NCBI RefSeq assembly: GCF_014649775.1
Contig: NZ_BMTR01000011.1
Span: 124,001-188,000, forward strand
Length of the DNA: 64,000 nucleotides
Direction: 5' to 3'
Origin: Streptomyces longisporoflavus
GTDB lineage: Bacteria > Actinomycetota > Actinomycetes > Streptomycetales > Streptomycetaceae
Positions 45,494 through 52,032 of the stretch are shown here, piece after piece. The position numbers and the translations under genes were made by a program. Under the pieces are notes generated by a model that was not told where the DNA came from, made no database searches, and saw only the letters and a program-made list of their open reading frames with translations. Position 1 is the first letter of the stretch, and each line of letters opens with the position of its first letter.

Positions 45494-46387
45494 ATGAGCC
45501 GTCACTTTCTCCTGTCCCTGTCCCTGTTCCTGCCCCTGCCCTCGCCCCTGACTGCTTCCCGGTCTCTTCCCCTGTCTCTTCCCCTTCGCCGTCCTCTGCT
45601 GACGGCGGCGCTCGCCGGCACGACAGCGACCCTGCTGCTCGGTCTCGCGGCGCCTTACGCCTCCGCGGACTCCGGTCCTGGTCCTTCGACCGCTTCCCGT
45701 GAGGCGGCTCATGACGCCGCCAGTGCCCCCGGGACCCTCGACACGCTCTCCCGCTTCTTCGCGCGGGAGGGTGCCGTCAGCAAGGCCGCGGCGGACCCGC
45801 GTGTGCGGGGCGCCGCCGTGCCCGTGCGCTACCTCTCCCCGGATTTCGTCGCCGGGAAGAAGGGCGCGCCGGTCGGCCGCGTGGAGTTCCTCGCCAGCAA
45901 GGCGGTCTCCTCCGACGGACAGGAGGCCTCCCTGTGGACGGTGAAACAGGGCGGCTCCTGGAAGGTCGTGAACATAGCCACCGGGGACGACGAGACCCAC
46001 TACGCGCGCGTGGGCGCCGACAAGCTCTCCGGGGGCACCGTTTTCCACGAGCCGCAGATCAACGCCTGGTATGTGCAGGGGCGGGGCCGGGTGCTTCCGC
46101 TGGACGCGGACGCCGTGCGTGCCGTGGGCCGGGGCGGGGTCTCGGTCGCCGCCTATCAGCGGCGTGTGCATGACGCGTACGCGGACAAGCTGCCGGGCTC
46201 GGCGTACGCGGAGTCCGGCAAGGCGGGGGGCTTCGCCCCGAAGGAGCGGACCCGGGCCGCCCCGGCGGCTGCTTCGGCCGACGGGCCCGTGACGGTGGCC
46301 TCCTCCGCGGCCGGAGCGGGGGCCCTGGCCGCCCTCGGCCTCTCCGGGGCGGCCGTCCTGCGGCGTCGCGCCCGGCAGCGGGGCTGA
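45494..46387 (+). CDS. Secreted, C-terminally anchored companion of the papain-like protease
   Basis: 297 aa from ATG 45494 (a GTG at 45485 overlaps the upstream stop). Long leucine-rich signal region (residues 1-60, ending APYASADS), a middle domain (residues about 75-250) with VRYLSPDFVAGKKG, ASLWTVKQGGSWKVVNIATGDDETHYA in outline and FHEPQINAWYVQGRGRVLPLD, then a disordered Ala-rich stretch and one membrane helix plus Arg tail (GALAALGLSGAAVLRRRARQRG) at the end. It is not a family I recognise. By position and layout it may be a substrate, anchor, activator or inhibitor of the protease. Confidence 0.78.
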   Translation: MSRHFLLSLSLFLPLPSPLTASRSLPLSLPLRRPLLTAALAGTTATLLLGLAAPYASADSGPGPSTASREAAHDAASAPGTLDTLSRFFAREGAVSKAAADPRVRGAAVPVRYLSPDFVAGKKGAPVGRVEFLASKAVSSDGQEASLWTVKQGGSWKVVNIATGDDETHYARVGADKLSGGTVFHEPQINAWYVQGRGRVLPLDADAVRAVGRGGVSVAAYQRRVHDAYADKLPGSAYAESGKAGGFAPKERTRAAPAAASADGPVTVASSAAGAGALAALGLSGAAVLRRRARQRG

Positions 46388-46393
46388 CCCTTT

Positions 46394-46446
46394 CCCGGCC
46401 TCCGGCCGGGTTTCCCCACCCACCCGCCCTTGTCAGGGCGGGTGGG
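46394..46446 (+). terminator. Tandem hairpins after the protease-companion operon
   Basis: First hairpin CCCGGCC/GGCCGGG (46394-46410), then a perfect 12-base stem (46419-46430 with 46435-46446) around TGTC. Confidence 0.75.
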
Positions 46447-46563
46447 CTGCGGGGAGGGGAGACAGGGAGGCGAACGGAGGCGAATGGGATGCCGGGCGGC
46501 CCGGAGCAGGTCGGTGGACCGGGCGCGAAGCGGGCCGGGGACGAGACCCCTCACGACCCTGAC

Positions 46564-46585
46564 TGTCAGCCCTCGCCAGTAGGGT
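46564..46585 (+). promoter_or_regulatory. RecA-independent DNA-damage-type promoter of uvrC
   Basis: TGTCAGCC (46564-46571), 8 bases, TAGGGT (46580-46585). It matches the PafBC-type element except CC for TG at the end of the first box. The -10 ends 7 bases before the uvrC ATG (leaderless). Confidence 0.65.
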
Positions 46586-46592
46586 GTGGAGC

Positions 46593-48962
46593 ATGGCCGA
46601 CCCCTCCAGCTACCGCCCCAAGCCGGGACAGATCCCCGACTCGCCGGGGGTCTATCGGTTCCGCGACGAGCACCGCCGGGTGATCTACGTAGGCAAGGCG
46701 AAAAGCCTGCGCCAGCGCCTGGCCAGTTACTTCCAGGACATCACGAACCTGCACCCGCGCACCGCCACGATGGTGACGACGGCCGCCTCCGTCGAGTGGA
46801 CGGTGGTCTCCACCGAGGTCGAGGCGCTCCAGCTCGAATATTCGTGGATCAAGGAGTTCGACCCCCGGTTCAACGTCAAATACCGCGACGACAAGAGCTA
46901 CCCGTACCTCGCGGTGACGATGAACGAAGAGTTCCCGCGTGTGCAGGTGATGCGCGGCCACAAGAAGAAGGGCGTCCGTTACTTCGGGCCCTACGGCCAC
47001 GCGTGGGCGATCCGCGACACCGTGGACCTCCTCCTGCGGGTCTTCCCCGTCCGCACCTGCTCCGCCGGCGTCTTCAAGAACGCCGAGCGCGCCGGCCGCC
47101 CCTGCCTCCTCGGCTACATCGGCAAGTGCGCCGCGCCCTGCGTGGAGCGGGTCACGCGGGAGGAGCACCGCGAACTCGCCGAGGACTTCTGCGACTTCAT
47201 GACGGGCCGCACGAACACGTACATCCGCCGGGTCGAGCGGCAGATGGCGGACGCCGCCGAGGACATGGAGTACGAGAAGGCGGCCCGCCTCCGCGACGAC
47301 GTCGGGGCCCTCAAGAAGGCCATGGAGAAGAGCGCCGTCGTCCTCGCCGACGCCACGGACGCGGACCTCATCGCCCTCGCCGAGGACGAGCTCGAAGCGG
47401 CCGTCCAGATCTTCCACGTCCGCGGCGGCCGCGTGCGCGGTCAGCGCGGCTGGGTCACCGACAAGGTCGAGGCGGTCACCAGCGGTGACCTCGTCGAGCA
47501 CGCCCTCCAGCAGCTGTACGGCGAGGAGAGCGGCGACACCGTACCGAAGGAAGTGCTGGTCCCCGCGCTGCCCGACCCCGTGGAGCCCGTCCAGGAGTGG
47601 CTCACCGAGCGCCGCGGTTCGAACGTCTCGCTGCGCATTCCGCAGCGCGGCGACAAGAAGGCGCTCATGGAGACCGTGGCGCGCAACGCCCAGCAGTCGC
47701 TCGTGCTGCACAAGACCAAGCGCGCGTCCGACCTCACGACCCGCTCCCGCGCCCTGGAGGAGATCGCCGAGGCACTCGATCTGGACAGCGCCCCGCTGCG
47801 CATCGAGTGCTACGACATCTCGCATCTCCAGGGTGACGACGTCGTGGCCTCGATGGTCGTGTTCGAGGACGGCCTCGCACGCAAGAGCGAGTACCGCCGC
47901 TTCCAGATCAAGGGCTTCGAGGGGCAGGACGACGTCCGCTCCATGCACGAGGTCCTGACGCGCCGCTTCAAGCGTTATCTCTCCGACAAGCAGCAGACGG
48001 GGGAGTGGGACCCTCAAGACGCCGGCGGCGGGACGGACGCCGGGGTGAACGGAGCCGCGAACGGAGCTGCGAACGGGGTTGCGAACGGCGAGGTCAGCGC
48101 GCTGACCGAAGAGGACGGGCGCCCCAAGCGCTTCGCCTACCCGCCCCAGCTCGTCGTCGTGGACGGCGGTCAGCCGCAGGTCGCGGCGGCCCAGCGGGCC
48201 CTCGACGAGCTCGGCATCGACGACATCGCGGTGTGCGGCCTCGCCAAGCGCCTCGAAGAGGTCTGGGTGCCGGGCGACGACGACCCGGTGATCCTGCCGC
48301 GCACCAGCGAGGGCCTGTACCTTCTCCAGCGGGTCCGCGACGAGGCGCACCGCTTCGCGATCCAGTACCAGCGCACCAAGCGGGCCAAGCGCTTCAAGGC
48401 CGGACCGCTGGACGCAGTGCCGGGTCTCGGCGATGCGCGCAAGCAGGCACTGATCAAGCACTTCGGTTCGGTGAAGAGGCTGCGATCCGCGACAATCGAG
48501 CAGATCTGCGAGGTTCCGGGCATAGGCCGCAAGACGGCCGAGGTGATCGTCGCGACCCTGGCCGGAGCGGTGCCCGCGGGGCCCGCCGTGAACATGGCGA
48601 CCGGAGAGATCATTGAAGACGAGGAACCCGCGGGTGCGGGGGCCTCGGGCGATGACGAGGAGCCCGCTAGCGCGGGGACCTCGGGTGGTGGCGAGGAGCC
48701 CGCGAGTGCGGGGACTTCGGATAACGGCGAGGAGCCCGCGAGTGCCGGGGCCTCGGACGACGGCGAGGAGCCCGCGAGTGCGGGGACCTCGGATAACGGT
48801 GAGGAGCCCGCGAGCGTCGGGGCCTCGGACGACGGCGAGGAACCCGCGGATGCGGGAGCCTCCAGCCATAACGAGGAACCCGCGGATGCGGGAGCCTTCA
48901 GCGACAACGAGGAGTCCGTGACCGCGGGCCCCTCCGAAGAACGACGGGGGCAGGAGACATGA
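46593..48962 (+). CDS. uvrC: Excinuclease ABC subunit C with acidic repeat tail
   Basis: 789 aa, longer than the usual 600-730. GIY-YIG nuclease (residues 12-95: PGVYRFRDEHRRVIYVGKAKSLRQR in outline), cysteine cluster region, UVR domain (about 205-240), RNase H-like endonuclease region with YDISHLQGDDVVASMVVFEDG and VVDGGQPQV, and helix-hairpin-helix pair (VPGLGDARKQAL, VPGIGRKTAEVI). It makes both incisions at a lesion. A Gly/Asn-rich insertion (residues about 480-505) and a C-terminal tail of nine 12-residue acidic repeats are extra. ATGA overlap with rapZ. Confidence 0.96.
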   Translation: MADPSSYRPKPGQIPDSPGVYRFRDEHRRVIYVGKAKSLRQRLASYFQDITNLHPRTATMVTTAASVEWTVVSTEVEALQLEYSWIKEFDPRFNVKYRDDKSYPYLAVTMNEEFPRVQVMRGHKKKGVRYFGPYGHAWAIRDTVDLLLRVFPVRTCSAGVFKNAERAGRPCLLGYIGKCAAPCVERVTREEHRELAEDFCDFMTGRTNTYIRRVERQMADAAEDMEYEKAARLRDDVGALKKAMEKSAVVLADATDADLIALAEDELEAAVQIFHVRGGRVRGQRGWVTDKVEAVTSGDLVEHALQQLYGEESGDTVPKEVLVPALPDPVEPVQEWLTERRGSNVSLRIPQRGDKKALMETVARNAQQSLVLHKTKRASDLTTRSRALEEIAEALDLDSAPLRIECYDISHLQGDDVVASMVVFEDGLARKSEYRRFQIKGFEGQDDVRSMHEVLTRRFKRYLSDKQQTGEWDPQDAGGGTDAGVNGAANGAANGVANGEVSALTEEDGRPKRFAYPPQLVVVDGGQPQVAAAQRALDELGIDDIAVCGLAKRLEEVWVPGDDDPVILPRTSEGLYLLQRVRDEAHRFAIQYQRTKRAKRFKAGPLDAVPGLGDARKQALIKHFGSVKRLRSATIEQICEVPGIGRKTAEVIVATLAGAVPAGPAVNMATGEIIEDEEPAGAGASGDDEEPASAGTSGGGEEPASAGTSDNGEEPASAGASDDGEEPASAGTSDNGEEPASVGASDDGEEPADAGASSHNEEPADAGAFSDNEESVTAGPSEERRGQET
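48621..48944 (+). repeat. Nine 36-base in-frame repeats at the 3' end of uvrC
   Basis: Each unit encodes a variant of EEPASAGTSDNG. Units 3-6 are most alike; the outer ones are diverged. Encodes an acidic, disordered tail. Confidence 0.95.
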
Positions 48963-49894
48963 CCGAGCACGACGAAGGCGGCGAGCAAGTGAGTACGGGC
49001 AGCACCATCACGCCGGGTGAGGCCGCCGAGACGGCGATCCCCGAGCTGGTGATCATCTCCGGCATGTCGGGTGCCGGACGCAGTACCGCGGCGAAGTGTC
49101 TGGAGGACCTCGGCTGGTTCGTCGTCGACAACCTGCCGCCCGCGCTGATCCCCACCATGGTGGAGCTCGGCGCCCGCTCGCAGGGGAACGTCGCCCGCAT
49201 CGCGGTCGTCGTCGACGTCCGCGGCCGCCGCTTCTTCGACAATCTGCGCCAGTCCCTCGCGGACCTGGAGGCCAAGCACGTCACCCGCCGGATCGTCTTC
49301 CTGGAGTCCTCGGACGACGCCCTGGTGCGGCGCTTCGAGTCGGTCCGCCGCCCGCACCCGCTGCAGGGCGACGGCCGCATCGTCGACGGCATCGCGGCCG
49401 AGCGCGAGCTCCTGCGCGAGCTGCGCGGCGACGCCGACCTGGTGATCGACACCTCCAGCCTGAACGTGCACGAGCTGCGCGCCAAGATGGACGCCCAGTT
49501 CGCGGGCGACGAGGAGCCCGAGCTGCGGGCCACGGTCATGTCGTTCGGCTACAAGTACGGCCTGCCGGTCGACGCCGACCTCGTCGTGGACTGCCGCTTC
49601 CTGCCCAACCCGCACTGGGTCCCGGAGCTGCGCCCCTTCACCGGGCTCAACGAAGAGGTCTCCGGCTACGTCTTCAACCAGCCCGGCGCCAAGGAGTTCC
49701 TCGACCGGTACGCCGAGCTGCTCCAGCTCATCGCCGCGGGCTACCGCCGCGAGGGCAAGCGCTACGTGACGATCGCGGTCGGCTGCACGGGCGGCAAGCA
49801 CCGCTCCGTAGCCATGTCGGAGAAGCTCGCGGCGCGCCTCGTGTCCGAGGGAGTGGAGACCGTCATCGTCCACCGGGACATGGGGCGAGAGTGA
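48959..49894 (+). CDS. rapZ: RapZ-family nucleotide-binding protein
   Basis: 311 aa. Walker A ISGMSGAGRSTAAKCLEDLGWFVVDNLP at about residue 25 (P-loop GMSGAGRS), Walker B region RIAVVVDVRGRRFF, and the C-terminal domain with VDCRFLPNPHWVPELRPFTGLNEEV and IAVGCTGGKHRSVAMSEKLA. In enterobacteria RapZ is an RNase adapter for glucosamine-phosphate synthase control; in Actinobacteria the role is less clear. The order uvrC-rapZ-yvcK-whiA is conserved and each join overlaps, so one operon. Confidence 0.96.
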   Translation: MTEHDEGGEQVSTGSTITPGEAAETAIPELVIISGMSGAGRSTAAKCLEDLGWFVVDNLPPALIPTMVELGARSQGNVARIAVVVDVRGRRFFDNLRQSLADLEAKHVTRRIVFLESSDDALVRRFESVRRPHPLQGDGRIVDGIAAERELLRELRGDADLVIDTSSLNVHELRAKMDAQFAGDEEPELRATVMSFGYKYGLPVDADLVVDCRFLPNPHWVPELRPFTGLNEEVSGYVFNQPGAKEFLDRYAELLQLIAAGYRREGKRYVTIAVGCTGGKHRSVAMSEKLAARLVSEGVETVIVHRDMGRE

Positions 49895-50898
49895 AGGCTT
49901 CCCTGCGGCTGAACCGTCTGGGCCGCAAGCGGGGCACCCAGCCCAAGGTGGTGGCGCTCGGCGGCGGGATGGGTCTGTCCGCCTCGCTCGCCGGCCTTCG
50001 CCGTATCACCGGTGACCTCACCGCCGTGGTCACCGTCGCCGACGACGGCGGCTCCAGCGGGCGGCTCCGCGACGAACTGGGCGTCCTGCCGCCCGGCGAC
50101 CTGCGCAAGGCGCTCGCGGCCCTGTGCGGCGACGACGACTGGGGCCAGACCTGGGCCCGCGTCATCCAGCACCGCTTCCAGTCCAAGGGTGACCTGCACG
50201 AACACGCGGTCGGCAATCTGCTGATCGTCGCCCTGTGGGAGCAGCTCGGCGACCACGTCCAGGCGCTCGACCTGGTGGGCAAGCTGCTCGGCGCGCACGG
50301 GCGCGTGCTGCCCATGTCCGCGGTCCCGCTGGAGCTCCAGGCGCTGGTCAGGGGGCACGATCCGGAGCGTCCCGACGAGGTGGACACCGTGCGCGGGCAG
50401 GCCACGGTGGCCCTCACTCCCGGTGAGGTGCAGTCCGTGCACGTGGTCCCGCACGACCCGCCGGCCGTCCCCGAAGCGGTCGCCGCCGTGCTCGACGCGG
50501 ACTGGGTGGTGCTCGGTCCCGGCTCCTGGTTCTCCTCCGTGATCCCGCATCTTCTGGTCCCCGAACTGCTCGACGCGCTCGTCCAGACGAAGGCCCGCAA
50601 GGTGCTCTCGCTCAACCTCGCGCCGCAACCCGGTGAAACCGATGGGTTCTCTCCGCAGCGTCATTTGGAGGTTTTGGCCCGACACGCCCCTAAACTCGCC
50701 CTGGACGTGGTGCTGGCCGACGACGCCGCCGTGCCCGACCGTGAGTCACTCACCGATGCCGCCAAGCGGCTCGGCGCCACGGTCGAGCTGGCGCCGGTGG
50801 CCAGGCAGGACGGCACTCCGAGGCACGATCCGGAGCACCTGGCCACCGCGTACGACCGTATTTTTCGGATGCATGGAAGGATCGGCCCATGGCGATGA
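49891..50898 (+). CDS. yvcK: YvcK/CofD-like gluconeogenesis factor
   Basis: 335 aa from GTG 49891, overlapping the rapZ stop (GTGA). The CofD-like Rossmann core is visible: VVALGGGMGLSASLAGLRR, VVTVADDGGSSGRLRDELGVLPPGDLRKAL in outline, FQSKGDLHEHAVGNLLIVAL and VLGPGSWFSSVIPHLLVPEL. YvcK proteins bind UDP-sugars and influence carbon use and cell-wall synthesis. The whiA ATG lies inside its last codons (10-base overlap). Confidence 0.95.
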   Translation: MKASLRLNRLGRKRGTQPKVVALGGGMGLSASLAGLRRITGDLTAVVTVADDGGSSGRLRDELGVLPPGDLRKALAALCGDDDWGQTWARVIQHRFQSKGDLHEHAVGNLLIVALWEQLGDHVQALDLVGKLLGAHGRVLPMSAVPLELQALVRGHDPERPDEVDTVRGQATVALTPGEVQSVHVVPHDPPAVPEAVAAVLDADWVVLGPGSWFSSVIPHLLVPELLDALVQTKARKVLSLNLAPQPGETDGFSPQRHLEVLARHAPKLALDVVLADDAAVPDRESLTDAAKRLGATVELAPVARQDGTPRHDPEHLATAYDRIFRMHGRIGPWR

Positions 50899-51878
50899 CG
50901 GCAGCGGTGAAGGACGAGATCTCCCGGCTTCCCGTCACCCGGACCTGCTGCAGAAAGGCAGAGGTCTCGGCCATCCTGCGGTTCGCGGGCGGCCTTCACC
51001 TGGTGAGCGGCCGCATCGTGATCGAGGCGGAGCTGGACACGGCAATGGCCGCACGGCGGCTGAAGCGGGACATCCTGGAGATCTTCGGGCACAGCTCGGA
51101 ACTGATCGTGATGGCTCCCGGCGGACTGCGGCGCGGCTCGCGCTATGTCGTACGGGTCGTGGCGGGCGGTGATCAGCTGGCCCGCCAGACGGGCCTGGTC
51201 GACGGCCGCGGACGTCCCATCCGGGGCCTGCCGCCACAGGTGGTCTCGGGGGCCACCTGTGACGCCGAGGCCGCCTGGCGCGGGGCGTTCCTGGCGCACG
51301 GTTCGCTGACCGAGCCGGGCCGCTCCTCCTCCCTGGAGGTGACCTGCCCGGGCCCGGAGGCGGCGCTCGCCCTGGTCGGCGCGGCGCGCAGGCTCCAGAT
51401 CGCGGCCAAGGCCCGCGAGGTGCGCGGCGTGGACCGCGTGGTCGTGCGGGACGGTGACGCGATCGGCGCCCTGCTCACCCGGCTCGGCGCCCACGAGTCC
51501 GTGCTCGCCTGGGAGGAGCGGCGGATGCGCCGCGAGGTGCGCGCCACCGCCAACCGCCTGGCCAACTTCGACGACGCGAACCTGCGCCGCTCGGCCCGCG
51601 CGGCCGTCGCCGCGGGCGCCCGTGTGCAGCGTGCCCTGGAGATCCTCGCCGACGAGGTCCCCGAGCACCTCGCGGCGGCCGGACGGCTGCGCATGGAGCA
51701 CAAGCAGGCGTCCCTGGAGGAGCTCGGCGCGCTCGCCGAGCCTGCGCTCACGAAGGACGCGGTCGCGGGTCGTATCCGCCGACTGCTCGCCATGGCGGAC
51801 AAGCGCGCACAGGACCTGGGGATTCCGGGTACGGAGTCCAACCTGAGCGAGGAGCTCGCCGACAACATGGCGGTCTGA
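50889..51878 (+). CDS. whiA: Sporulation transcription factor WhiA
   Basis: 329 aa. N-terminal two-part LAGLIDADG-like domain (CCRKAEVSAILRFAGGLHLV; AFLAHGSLTEPGRSSSLEV in outline) and a C-terminal helix-turn-helix (SLEELGALAEPALTKDAVAGRIRRLLAMAD in outline). WhiA works with WhiB to switch aerial hyphae from growth to sporulation septation. No catalytic acidic residues of homing nucleases are evident. It ends the uvrC operon and is followed by a textbook terminator. Confidence 0.97.
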   Translation: MAMTAAVKDEISRLPVTRTCCRKAEVSAILRFAGGLHLVSGRIVIEAELDTAMAARRLKRDILEIFGHSSELIVMAPGGLRRGSRYVVRVVAGGDQLARQTGLVDGRGRPIRGLPPQVVSGATCDAEAAWRGAFLAHGSLTEPGRSSSLEVTCPGPEAALALVGAARRLQIAAKAREVRGVDRVVVRDGDAIGALLTRLGAHESVLAWEERRMRREVRATANRLANFDDANLRRSARAAVAAGARVQRALEILADEVPEHLAAAGRLRMEHKQASLEELGALAEPALTKDAVAGRIRRLLAMADKRAQDLGIPGTESNLSEELADNMAV

Positions 51879-51899
51879 CCGCTGCCGTACGTCACGTAA

Positions 51900-51932
51900 G
51901 CCGCCGGAGCCGTGAGGCGCCGGCGGCTTTTT
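51900..51932 (+). terminator. Intrinsic terminator of the uvrC-whiA operon
   Basis: GCCGCCGG / CCGGCGGC stem (51900-51907, 51920-51927) with a T-run of five directly after. Confidence 0.9.
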
Positions 51933-52032
51933 GCGTCGCTCTGGATGTGACCGTGCCATATTGACATGATCATGAAGTGTCACGAGCCTGGCGTTCGCGC
52001 ACAAATGCGCCGGACAACCGCAAGGGGGGCTC

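Noticed and set aside
50889..51878. Homing endonuclease
   Set aside because: The LAGLIDADG-like fold belongs to WhiA; context and helix-turn-helix settle it.
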